Below, piece after piece: positions 17,955 to 25,324 of a stretch of DNA of 60,955 nt (positions are counted from its first letter, which is position 1; the number at the start of each line of letters is the position of its first letter). The translations under genes were made by a program, and so were the position numbers. The notes beneath the pieces were generated by a model, which saw only the letters and a program-made list of their open reading frames with translations, made no database searches and had not been told where the DNA came from. The DNA is from Lachnospiraceae bacterium (GTDB taxonomy: Bacteria; Bacillota; Clostridia; Lachnospirales; Lachnospiraceae): positions 1 to 60,955 of the forward strand of contig JAGBCB010000026.1 in the NCBI GenBank assembly GCA_017938145.1. Direction: 5' to 3'.

Positions 17955-18797
17955 ATGCGTGAGATTAACGTAAGTCAGATTACAGATGTGGTAGAAAAGC
18001 TTTGTATCGAAGCAAACCAGCATCTGCCTGAGGATGTAAAGTGTGCAATCAAGAATTGCAGAGCTTGTGAAGATTGGGACATCGCTCAGGGTGTATTAGA
18101 TAAGATTATTGAAAACTATGAAATCGCAGATTCCCAGTGTGTGCCGATTTGTCAGGACACCGGTATGGCATGTGTATTCCTTGAAATCGGTCAGGATGTT
18201 CACCTTGTTGGCGGCAACCTTTCCGAAGCGGTGGATGAAGGTGTTCGCCGTGGTTACGACAAGGGCTATCTTCGTAAGTCCGTTGTAGGTGATCCGGTTC
18301 GCCGTGGTAACACAGGTGACAACACACCGGCAATGCTTTACACAGAAATCGTTCCCGGCGACCAGGTAAAGATTACTGTAGGACCTAAGGGCTTCGGCAG
18401 CGAGAACATGAGTGCTATCCGCATGTTCAAGCCATCCGCAGGACTTCAGGGCATTAAAGATTTCATTATCGAGACTGTAGAAACAGCAGGTCCAAACCCA
18501 TGTCCTCCAATGGTAGTGGGCGTTGGTATCGGCGGTACCTTTGATAAGGCAGCTCTTCTTGCAAAGAAGGCTCTTATGAGACCAATCGATTCCTCTCATC
18601 CGGACCCATTCTACGCTGACCTTGAAGTAGAAATGTTAGAAAAGATTAACCAGCTTGGTATCGGACCTCAGGGCTTTGGCGGTAAGACCACAGCCATCGG
18701 TCTTAACATTGAAACTTTACCAACCCACATCGCAGGTATGCCATGTGCAATCAATATCAACTGCCATGTAACCCGCCACAAATCGGAGGTGATTTAA
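17955..18797 (+). CDS. Class I (Fe-S) fumarate hydratase, alpha subunit
   Basis: 280 residues, matching the N-terminal catalytic half of FumA/FumB-type fumarases that is a separate subunit in clostridia and archaea. [14 protein letters not shown] and [16 protein letters not shown] carry conserved residues; cysteines at CQDTG and NPCPP are in the places expected for [4Fe-4S] ligands. It interconverts malate and fumarate and is oxygen-sensitive. ATG follows TTAGGAGGAAACAGCT. Its stop lies one base from the beta subunit start. Tartrate dehydratase is a close relative, but the context fits fumarase. Confidence 0.9.
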   Translation: MREINVSQITDVVEKLCIEANQHLPEDVKCAIKNCRACEDWDIAQGVLDKIIENYEIADSQCVPICQDTGMACVFLEIGQDVHLVGGNLSEAVDEGVRRGYDKGYLRKSVVGDPVRRGNTGDNTPAMLYTEIVPGDQVKITVGPKGFGSENMSAIRMFKPSAGLQGIKDFIIETVETAGPNPCPPMVVGVGIGGTFDKAALLAKKALMRPIDSSHPDPFYADLEVEMLEKINQLGIGPQGFGGKTTAIGLNIETLPTHIAGMPCAININCHVTRHKSEVI

Positions 18798-18798
18798 G

Positions 18799-19356
18799 AT
18801 GGAAAAGCATATTACATTACCTTTAACAGAGGAACTTGCAAAGACATTAAAGGCCGGTGATTCCGTTTATGTTACCGGTACCATCTACACTTCCCGTGAC
18901 GCAGGTCACAAGCGTATGTGCGAAGCTCTGGCAAGAGGCGAAGAACTTCCTTTTGACCCAACCGACGCTACCATCTACTATGTAGGACCAACTCCTGCAA
19001 AGCCTGGTCAGGTTATCGGTTCCGCAGGCCCAACTACCAGCGGCCGTATGGACGCATACGCTCCAACCATGATGAGCGTTGGCGCAAGAGGCATGATTGG
19101 TAAGGGCGCACGTCTTCCGGAAGTTATCGACGCTATGAAGAAGTACTCCGGCGTGTACTTTGGTGCCATCGGTGGTGCAGGTGCATTACTTGCTAAGTGC
19201 ATCAAGAGTGCAGAACTCATCGCTTACGAAGATTTAGGTGCAGAAGCACTTCGTAAGCTGTATGTAGAGGATATGCCACTGGTTGTAATTATTGACAGCG
19301 AGGGTAATAACCTTTACGAAGAAGGTAAGGCAGCATATTTGGCATCTAAGAAATAA
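18799..19356 (+). CDS. Class I fumarate hydratase, beta subunit
   Basis: 185 residues, the swivelling C-terminal half of class I fumarases: VYVTGTIYTSRDAGHKRM, the GPTTSGRMD loop and YFGAIGGAGALLAKCIK are typical. It acts with the alpha subunit immediately upstream. The last codons (19322-19338) are part of a 17-bp perfect inverted repeat whose partner lies 270 bp downstream, so the C-terminal tail (EEGKAAYLASKK) may have been shaped by that element. Confidence 0.9.
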   Translation: MEKHITLPLTEELAKTLKAGDSVYVTGTIYTSRDAGHKRMCEALARGEELPFDPTDATIYYVGPTPAKPGQVIGSAGPTTSGRMDAYAPTMMSVGARGMIGKGARLPEVIDAMKKYSGVYFGAIGGAGALLAKCIKSAELIAYEDLGAEALRKLYVEDMPLVVIIDSEGNNLYEEGKAAYLASKK

Positions 19357-19622
19357 AGCAGCCTTGCAGGTATTTTGTTAGTTTAATATTTTAATAAATT
19401 TATGGCGGTATATTTATCCTCCCGAAACACGCTCGCACTCTCATCGAAACGTAGCGGTACTAGGCTCGTGCGACCTACAGTCGCATGACCTCGCCAAGGA
19501 CCGACGTTTCTCCAGGGTTTCGTCCGGATAAATATGCCGCCATAAATTTTATCTAAGTATTGAAAACACAATAACTGCTAGGCAGTTTGCTTCTAAAGAG
19601 CCAAGATATGCTGCCTTACCTT
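19322..19622 (+). repeat. MITE-like nested inverted-repeat element after fumarase
   Basis: This covers the 327-bp gene-free gap 19357-19683. An outer 17-bp perfect inverted repeat (AAGGTAAGGCAGCATAT, 19322-19338, and its complement, 19606-19622) begins inside the fumarase beta gene. Within it, 24-nt arms at 19396-19419 and 19526-19549 can pair fully in RNA (one G-U pair). Their 106-nt interior holds smaller stems (TGCGAC/GTCGCA near 19469-19486; GAAACGT/ACGTTTC). A further hairpin, AACTGC-TAG-GCAGTT, is at 19573-19587. No protein is encoded. It could be a MITE, a stability element or a structured RNA; I do not recognise a named family. Confidence 0.6.
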
Positions 19623-19651
19623 TTGCAATGGAGAAGAGAGTGTGGTATAGT
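19623..19651 (+). promoter_or_regulatory. Promoter of the rhomboid gene
   Basis: TTGCAA (19623-19628), a 17-bp spacer and TATAGT (19646-19651) with TG two bases before the -10. It begins directly after the right arm of the inverted-repeat element. Confidence 0.7.
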
Positions 19652-19683
19652 AAATATATCACAGGTTTGGAAGGGCGTTGGTT

Positions 19684-20442
19684 ATGAAAGAAAAACTTTG
19701 CGGTAGTATTATACGATATAAGTGGGTGTGGATTTTTACATTATCCATATTGATTGTTTGCATACCGATGTATTTTGATGCAAATCTCATGGAGGTTTAT
19801 GCACTTTTGAACTGGAAGAACCCGGAGAATGCCCATTGGTGGTCCTGGTTTACTTATACCTTTGCTCATAGTATTTATTTTGCCGAACCGGGTGAAGAGC
19901 ACTGGTTTATTTTTGTACATATGGGAACAAACTTAAGTATCTTGTATTTGTTCGGTGTGCCGATAGAAAAGAAGCTTGGTACCGGACAGATGCTGCTTTT
20001 ATCGCTGGTTGCTTATATTGTGGCGACAACGTTCTTTGCCATTGACCGGCAGGTAGTATTTTTTTACCAGGTTTCGTCCGTTGTGGGAGCTTCCGGTATT
20101 ATGTATGCTTACATTCCATTGGGGGCATATCTGCGGATGAAAAAGGTAAAAGAATCCGGTGTGAGTTTGTGGAAGCATCCTTGGACCTGGGTTATGGTAT
20201 TCGGATTTTTATATTATTATATTTTTATTTCAGTCATTTCCGGACCGTGGACGGCGGTGGCTCATGTGCTTGCAACTATAGTGGGTGCAATTTATGCTCT
20301 GGCAATGCGGAAACGGTTAAGAGAACAAATGAGAGTTGGTTCCCAATGGTACTTTCTTTTGCTCGTGATTCCGGTGTTTTTGCTGGGATTATTGTTAGCG
20401 TATAAGCTCGGGATGATACCAATTTATATGAAGTGGATTTGA
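19684..20442 (+). CDS. Rhomboid-family intramembrane serine protease
   Basis: 252 residues from ATG 19684, preferred because GGAAGGG lies 8 nt upstream; a TTG two codons earlier is too close to it. About six to seven membrane segments. The catalytic Ser137 is in GASG and His194 in VAHVLATIVGA; HMGTN at 79-83 supplies the usual His/Asn oxyanion region. Rhomboids cut transmembrane substrates. Substrate unknown. It has its own promoter and a terminator follows, so it is monocistronic. Confidence 0.8.
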   Translation: MKEKLCGSIIRYKWVWIFTLSILIVCIPMYFDANLMEVYALLNWKNPENAHWWSWFTYTFAHSIYFAEPGEEHWFIFVHMGTNLSILYLFGVPIEKKLGTGQMLLLSLVAYIVATTFFAIDRQVVFFYQVSSVVGASGIMYAYIPLGAYLRMKKVKESGVSLWKHPWTWVMVFGFLYYYIFISVISGPWTAVAHVLATIVGAIYALAMRKRLREQMRVGSQWYFLLLVIPVFLLGLLLAYKLGMIPIYMKWI

Positions 20443-20464
20443 GGATGAAACAGTTTTTGGTTTG

Positions 20465-20491
20465 GGCTGCCTGAAAAGGCAGCCTCTTTTT
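20465..20491 (+). terminator. Intrinsic terminator after the rhomboid gene
   Basis: GGCTGCC (20465-20471), loop TGAAAA, GGCAGCC (20478-20484), then TCTTTTTT. A near copy with the same loop and right arm ends the AraC-type gene at 22731-22766. Confidence 0.85.
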
Positions 20492-20639
20492 TGTGCAAAC
20501 CCACCAAAAAGCATACCGAATCTTCTACTTGCAAAAACTACGCATCGCGTATAAAATAGTCTCAAGATTTCGCGAAAGTCTTTTTTATTTCTTGGCGTAT
20601 CCGCAGGAAATTCCAACAATGTAACTTGTGTAAAAAGCC

Positions 20640-20668
20640 TTGCATATAGGGCGAAAAAATTTTATAAT
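20640..20668 (+). promoter_or_regulatory. Promoter of the PD-(D/E)XK transposase-family remnant
   Basis: TTGCAT (20640-20645), 17-bp spacer, TATAAT (20663-20668). It is still intact although the gene it drives is broken. Confidence 0.65.
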
Positions 20669-20686
20669 GAAAGAGAGGTAATTTGT

Positions 20687-21275
20687 TTGGAGCAATTACA
20701 AAAGCAGTATCAGGAGCTTACGTTTACCGATGATTTTATGTTTGGCAAGGTTCTGGTGAATAATCCGGAAATATGCCGCAGATTGTTAGAAGTCTTACTG
20801 GAAATCAAAATCAAGAAAATTTCTTTTCCGGAACGGCAGAAAACCATAGAAATTCTCTCCGATGGAAAGGGTATCCGTCTGGATGTTTATGTGGATGACG
20901 AAAACGGCACAATATATAACATCGAGATGCAGACAAAGGTAAAAAAGGAACTTCCGAAGCGCAGTCGTTACTATCAGGGGATGATAGATATGAATTTGAT
21001 TGAACGGGGCGCAAATGATTGACAATGAAGTTGAAAAAGCAAGAAAACATGAAGAATGGAGGGTGGAGTATATGACATTGTATTTAAGAGATATGGATAT
21101 TCGTGATGAAGGTATAGAGATTGGAATAGAACAAGGATTAGAACAAGGGCTGTCTGCCTTAGTGAATTCTTTAAAAGACTACATTAAGGATGAAGAGGTT
21201 TTGTTTCAGGCTGTTATCAAAAACGAAGCCTACAAAGATACTCCACGGGAAGAAATTTTGAAATATTTGAATTAG
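20687..21275 (+). pseudogene. Rpn/PD-(D/E)XK nuclease-family transposase remnant with internal deletion
   Basis: The first part (20687-21022, TTG start after AGAGAGGTA) is the conserved N-terminus: FTDDFMFGKVLVNNPE, GIRLDVYVDDENGTIYNIEMQ with the nuclease acids, and RSRYYQGMIDMNLIERGA, where it stops. The second part (to 21275, another frame) is the family's usual C-terminus: EVEKARKHEEWRVEYMTLYLRD, a Glu/Gly-rich IGIEQGLEQGL stretch and a short helical tail. The middle, normally about 100 residues with YVIFI-type strands, is missing and the frame is shifted near 21015-21024. The nuclease core acids survive, but the protein is almost certainly dead. Confidence 0.8.
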
Positions 21276-21284
21276 GCTGATTCT

Positions 21285-21321
21285 ACAGGTTACAGTATAA
21301 TACTTACTGTAACCTGTTTTA
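21285..21321 (+). terminator. Terminator after the transposase remnant
   Basis: A 13-bp perfect stem (ACAGGTTACAGTA, 21285-21297, and TACTGTAACCTGT, 21305-21317) with a 7-nt loop and a short T run. Confidence 0.75.
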
Positions 21322-21412
21322 CTATCCCAATTTAGGAAATGTTTTTACGTTTCTTTGATATATAATCAAACCGTAAAGTGATTCTGCAGAACTTACTTTG
21401 GAGGACGGAACG

Positions 21413-22723
21413 ATGAGAAAAGATACGTTAGGGCTGATACAGGAAGCCATGGATTTCATGGAGGAAAACTTAAAATCGGAAATTGAAATATCGGAGATGA
21501 GCAAACGGGCAGGATATTCGGAATATCATTTCTGCCAGCTGTTTCAGATGGCAACCGGGTTGTCGGTAAAGCAGTATATGGTGTGCCGGAGGTTAAAGCA
21601 TGGGCTGTATGAGATTTCCAAAGGGGCGAAGAAGCAGGAGGTTGCTTTTTCCTATGGCTTCGATACCTACGCAGGCTTTTATAAGGCATTTTACCGGGAA
21701 TACGGTATGAGTCCGTCGGAGTATCTGAAAGTATATCGTCCGTCCTTTCCGTACAGAGTGAATTTGTTACAGGAGGGAAAAGTTATGATATCGAAGAAAT
21801 TTATGGAGAAGCTGCTTGCGCATTGGGGCATGGAACAGAGCCCGGTGACCAATGTAGTTTATGAGGGCAGCAATCAGGTTAGTGAAAATGAGTTTCAGGT
21901 TGGAGAAGATTTTGTGCTGAAGGTGTCCGGACTTCCGGGTGGATTGAAACGTCACATGGAGATTGCGGGAAAACTGGATAAAGTGGGATTACAAGCTTCT
22001 GTTCCGGTAGCAACAAAGACCGGAGAACTGCTGGTACAGGAAGGGGAAGTGTATGCTGTTTTGTGCAAGAGAGTGCAGGGCACAAAAATGAGTGGCAGGG
22101 AAATGTTTACCGCTTGTGACACTAAAGCGGCATACCGTTTCGGCACCTTGATTGGAAAGCTTCATCTTGCTTTGGCAAACCTGGATGCGGGGCTTTTCGC
22201 GGAGAACCGCTTGCATGATACGGTGCAGGACTGGGCGCTTCCGACAGCGCAGAAGAAAATCAATCTTTTGCAGGAATTGGTTGCGGAATATAAGAACCGG
22301 TTTTGCGATGTGTATGACAAGTTACCAAAGCAGATTATTCACCGGAATATGAATCTGAGCTATGTTTATGTAAATGGCGAAGAAATGGTAGGAGTAACAG
22401 ACTTTGAACTTTCGGAGTACAGCATCCGCTTGTTTGATGTATGCTATGCAGCTACGGGAATTTTGTCGGAGAATTTTACGGACAACGATGAGACAATGGA
22501 AAAATGGCTCTTGCTATTTGAGAATATTGTGAAAGGCTATGATGAAGTTATGAAACTTACGGAAGAAGAAAAGCAGGCGCTTCCGTATGTGGTTTTTTCC
22601 ATTCAGTTAATCTGCGTGGCGTATTTTGCAGACAAGGAAGAGTTCGCGGAACTGGCGAAGGTAAACGAAAAGATGCTGACAAGACTCATGGAGCACAAGG
22701 AAGAATTGTTGTATTGCGAATAG
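21413..22723 (+). CDS. AraC-type DNA-binding domain fused to a degenerate aminoglycoside-phosphotransferase-like domain
   Basis: 436 residues from ATG 21413 (GGAGGACGGA upstream). Residues 1-110 are two AraC helix-turn-helix motifs (IEISEMSKRAGYSEYHFCQLF; AFSYGFDTYAGFYKAFYREYGMSPSEY). Residues 145-436 have the APH/choline-kinase fold (FVLKVSG; FGTLIGKLHLAL). The catalytic HxDxxxxN motif reads HRNMNLSY: Asn312 replaces the catalytic Asp and Tyr317 the metal-binding Asn; DFE (330-332) remains. It is probably a pseudokinase that senses a small molecule or sugar and controls a target, perhaps the ABC operon downstream. Confidence 0.8.
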   Translation: MRKDTLGLIQEAMDFMEENLKSEIEISEMSKRAGYSEYHFCQLFQMATGLSVKQYMVCRRLKHGLYEISKGAKKQEVAFSYGFDTYAGFYKAFYREYGMSPSEYLKVYRPSFPYRVNLLQEGKVMISKKFMEKLLAHWGMEQSPVTNVVYEGSNQVSENEFQVGEDFVLKVSGLPGGLKRHMEIAGKLDKVGLQASVPVATKTGELLVQEGEVYAVLCKRVQGTKMSGREMFTACDTKAAYRFGTLIGKLHLALANLDAGLFAENRLHDTVQDWALPTAQKKINLLQELVAEYKNRFCDVYDKLPKQIIHRNMNLSYVYVNGEEMVGVTDFELSEYSIRLFDVCYAATGILSENFTDNDETMEKWLLLFENIVKGYDEVMKLTEEEKQALPYVVFSIQLICVAYFADKEEFAELAKVNEKMLTRLMEHKEELLYCE

Positions 22724-22730
22724 AGATGTG

Positions 22731-22766
22731 AAAAAGGTTGTCTGAAAAGGCAGCCTTTTTATTTTT
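22731..22766 (+). terminator. Terminator after the AraC-pseudokinase gene
   Basis: AAAAAGGTTGTC (22731-22742), loop TGAAAA, GGCAGCCTTTTT (22749-22760), with two G-U pairs, then a T-rich tail. Confidence 0.8.
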
Positions 22767-22776
22767 CATATTTTTC

Positions 22777-22842
22777 TTGACAACAAACTGTATCACACAT
22801 ATAATACAGTTAAGGAAACTGTATTACTTGACTAACACAGTT
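22777..22842 (+). promoter_or_regulatory. GntR promoter with two tandem operators
   Basis: Promoter: TTGACA (22777-22782), 17-bp spacer, TATAAT (22800-22805). Operator 1: AACTGTAT-N10-ATACAGTT (22786-22811), covering the spacer and -10 box. Operator 2: AACTGTAT-N10-ACACAGTT (22817-22842), just downstream. They are 31 bp apart, three helical turns, so bound dimers lie on one face of the DNA. This is classic repression by the GntR/YtrA-type protein encoded next; the ligand is unknown. Confidence 0.75.
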
Positions 22843-22862
22843 GAAAGAAAGAGAGAAGACGA

Positions 22863-23261
22863 ATGATTTCCTTTAATGAGTTTACCATGCAGGAGGGCAG
22901 TCCGATTTATCAGCAGATTTTACTGTACATTAAGCGGGGTGTCATTGCCGGAACAATTGAAGATGGTGATGAACTTCCGTCACGCCGTGTGCTTTCTGCG
23001 CTTTTAGGGGTAAATCCGAATACGGTGCAGAAGGCCTACCGGCTGTTGGAGGAAGAAAAACTGATAGAGTCCTTGCAGGGCAGTAAAAGCACCATGGTTC
23101 TGACCGTGGAAAAGGTGGCAGAAATCCGGGAAGAACTTTTGGAGGCGGATGCAAAGGGAGCTGTATTAAAGCTGAAGCAGATGGGTGTTTCTAAGGAGGA
23201 AGCAATCGCTTTGATTAATAAATACTGGGAAAACGGCACAGTAGCAGAACCGGGAGAATAG
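22863..23261 (+). CDS. GntR-family (YtrA subfamily) transcriptional regulator
   Basis: 132 residues: winged helix at the N-terminus (PIYQQILLYIKRGVIAGTIEDG, LPSRRVLSALLGVNPNTVQKAYRLLEEEKLIES) with a short C-terminal dimerisation tail, typical of YtrA regulators that repress ABC transporter operons responding to cell-envelope antibiotics. It is the first gene of an operon with two membrane proteins, an ATPase and an anchored protein. Two matching palindromes overlap and follow its promoter. Confidence 0.88.
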   Translation: MISFNEFTMQEGSPIYQQILLYIKRGVIAGTIEDGDELPSRRVLSALLGVNPNTVQKAYRLLEEEKLIESLQGSKSTMVLTVEKVAEIREELLEADAKGAVLKLKQMGVSKEEAIALINKYWENGTVAEPGE

Positions 23262-23297
23262 TGGAGAAAGTAGCACGGAGACAGGAGGAAAATGGGT

Positions 23298-24065
23298 ATG
23301 AAGCAGCATAGTTCGGTATTTATGCTTTTTGTAAGAAGCAGTTTTTATAAAGTATTACTTCTACTGTTGGCAATGATTGCGGCAGAGGGGATATGGTTTT
23401 ACAAAACCATACAGGGGATGCTGGAAAAGAACCAGACAGAGGGAAACTTTCCGGTTATGACACCGGAGGTGGTGTTTGAAGAAGCACATCTGATGGTGTT
23501 TTTTGCGGTGGCCCTGATTCTGTTGACAGTAATTCTTGCTTTGGTGGGCAGAAGCACCACAGGACACCAGGAATATACCTGGAACCGGTTAAGCATAACG
23601 CCAAAGAGTATTTTTCTGTGGCAGATGCTTTATAATTGCTGTTGTTTTTTGTTGCTCTGGTTTGTGCAGGCGGCACTTGCCTTCGGACTTTGTCTGTATT
23701 ATGTAAAGACGGCAGATGCCGGGGCAGTTACCCATCAAAGTATGTTTCTGGCATTTTACCGGGAACCATTCTTACATGGACTGATACCGCTGCAACATAT
23801 TTGGTATTGGGTTAGAAATGTACTTTTGTTTTGTTCTCTGGGATTCGCAGTGGCTTATGACGTGTATTGTTCCAGACGAGGTAAAAACCGGATGTGGACC
23901 TGGTGGACTATTCTGTGCCTGGGATTGGTCAAATTTAAGGTCGATTTAAACATGAACGGTACAGATGGTATGCAGGGACTAATCTATGCAGGAATCGTAA
24001 TCTGGATGATATTTGTAATATTACGTATGGGGGAGTGGAAATTAGATGATGCAGGAAATAAATAA
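23298..24065 (+). CDS. ABC-type membrane protein of the GntR operon
   Basis: About 255 residues with six hydrophobic segments; no motif beyond that of an ABC-2-like permease. ATG 23298 is better spaced from AGGAGG (23283-23288) than the alternative ATG at 23292. It overlaps the next gene by about 20 nt, which suggests stoichiometric translation with it. It probably forms the channel with the ATPase at 24580. Exact substrate not known. Confidence 0.65.
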   Translation: MKQHSSVFMLFVRSSFYKVLLLLLAMIAAEGIWFYKTIQGMLEKNQTEGNFPVMTPEVVFEEAHLMVFFAVALILLTVILALVGRSTTGHQEYTWNRLSITPKSIFLWQMLYNCCCFLLLWFVQAALAFGLCLYYVKTADAGAVTHQSMFLAFYREPFLHGLIPLQHIWYWVRNVLLFCSLGFAVAYDVYCSRRGKNRMWTWWTILCLGLVKFKVDLNMNGTDGMQGLIYAGIVIWMIFVILRMGEWKLDDAGNK

Positions 24066-24576
24066 TATATCATTGAAAGACCGTTTTATGAAATTTCTGG
24101 ATGATTTTGCGCCGCCGGGCATCGGTACTGATAAGGAATTAAGCGGTTTTATCGGTGGGCTCATGGGTGCATGGGTGCTTAGCCTCCGTTTCATTAAAAA
24201 TTATTCAGAGGCAAGGGCTCTTTTATACCATGACCCGGGAACGAAACGGGTACTGATAGAGGGTGCGGTTATGACAGATTTTTCTATCTTGTTGGGCGAC
24301 AGCCTGATAAGCTTCCAGGTTTTTGCTGTGTTTTTTCTGAGCGTGGTGGTATGGCATTATTTGTGTTACCGTCAGGGTAGTAAAAGCATTTACCTGATGA
24401 AGCGTCTGCCAAGCAGGTGGGAAATTCACAAAAGGGCCTGGACACTGCCGTTGCTTGCGGTGGCAGCAACCGTGGCAACAGCCTTTGTTGTAATGCTGTT
24501 TTACTATTGGATTTATATGGTTGCCACACCAAAGCAGTGTATTGCACCGGGACAGTGGCAAAACATTTGGAGGTAG
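24046..24576 (+). CDS. Second small membrane protein of the GntR operon
   Basis: 176 residues with about four hydrophobic segments (FIGGLMGAWVLSL; FQVFAVFFLSVVVWHYLCY; LLAVAATVATAFVVMLFYYWIYM). ATG 24046 and 24049 are both possible; GGGGGAGTGG lies upstream. The segment KSIYLMKRLPSRWEIHKR between helices is typical of ABC-2-type permeases that contact the ATPase. It overlaps the preceding permease gene and ends 3 nt before the ATPase start. Confidence 0.65.
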   Translation: MMQEINNISLKDRFMKFLDDFAPPGIGTDKELSGFIGGLMGAWVLSLRFIKNYSEARALLYHDPGTKRVLIEGAVMTDFSILLGDSLISFQVFAVFFLSVVVWHYLCYRQGSKSIYLMKRLPSRWEIHKRAWTLPLLAVAATVATAFVVMLFYYWIYMVATPKQCIAPGQWQNIWR

Positions 24577-24579
24577 CCT

Positions 24580-25311
24580 ATGTTAGAAATAAAAAAAGCG
24601 AGAAAAGTGTATCCCGGCGGAACGGTAGCGGTACGGGACGTGGATTTGACGTTACCAAGAGGTGAAATTGTTGGTCTCTTTGGTGAAAACGGTGCCGGAA
24701 AAAGCACGCTGATGAAATGTATTTTAGGTTTTATAAATCATAGCGGAGAAATCACCTTGGACGGAGAGCCGATTACAAGAAAGAATATTGCGAAGCTTTC
24801 CTTTGCCACCAGTGAGCATTCCTTCTTTCCGAATCTGACGGCAAAAGGGCATGCGGAGTTTTATGCGGAGCATTTTCCAAAATTTTCGCAGAAGCGTTTT
24901 GACGGACTGATGGATTTTTTCGAGCTTCCAAAAAACAAGGCTATCCGTTCCTTTTCCATGGGACAGAAAAACCAGTTTGAGGTGATTATGGCACTCTGTC
25001 AGGGTGCAGACTATATCCTGATGGATGAGCCTTTTGCAGGTAATGATGTGTTTAACCGTGAGGACTTTTACAAAGTACTGCTTGGTATCTTAGAGCCGAA
25101 CGAAACCGTATTGTTATCCACCCATCTCATTGAAGAGGTGTCCGGCTTTATCAGTCGTGCGGTGTTAATCCGTAAGGGGCAGATTGTGGGAGATGTGCCG
25201 ACCGAACAGCTGGAGGAAGAGGGCAAAACCCTGATGGAATATGTGAAGGAGACCTATCACTACCGGGCAGACAGAGTAAGCCTTGCGGTGGAAAAAATCA
25301 GTGGAGAATAA
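24580..25311 (+). CDS. ABC transporter ATP-binding protein (YtrB-like)
   Basis: 243 residues. Walker A GENGAGKST, Walker B YILMDEPFAG, and H-loop LLSTHL are present. The signature is SMGQKNQ instead of LSGGQ, a common variant in this exporter-type ABC group. It powers the two preceding membrane proteins. ATG follows TTGGAGGTAGCC, 3 nt after the previous stop. Confidence 0.88.
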   Translation: MLEIKKARKVYPGGTVAVRDVDLTLPRGEIVGLFGENGAGKSTLMKCILGFINHSGEITLDGEPITRKNIAKLSFATSEHSFFPNLTAKGHAEFYAEHFPKFSQKRFDGLMDFFELPKNKAIRSFSMGQKNQFEVIMALCQGADYILMDEPFAGNDVFNREDFYKVLLGILEPNETVLLSTHLIEEVSGFISRAVLIRKGQIVGDVPTEQLEEEGKTLMEYVKETYHYRADRVSLAVEKISGE

Positions 25312-25324
25312 AGAGGTGACTTAA

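Noticed and set aside
19383-19571. A 62-codon open frame on the minus strand after fumarase
   Set aside because: It lies wholly inside the inverted-repeat element, lacks a ribosome binding site, and its codons are explained by the hairpin arms.
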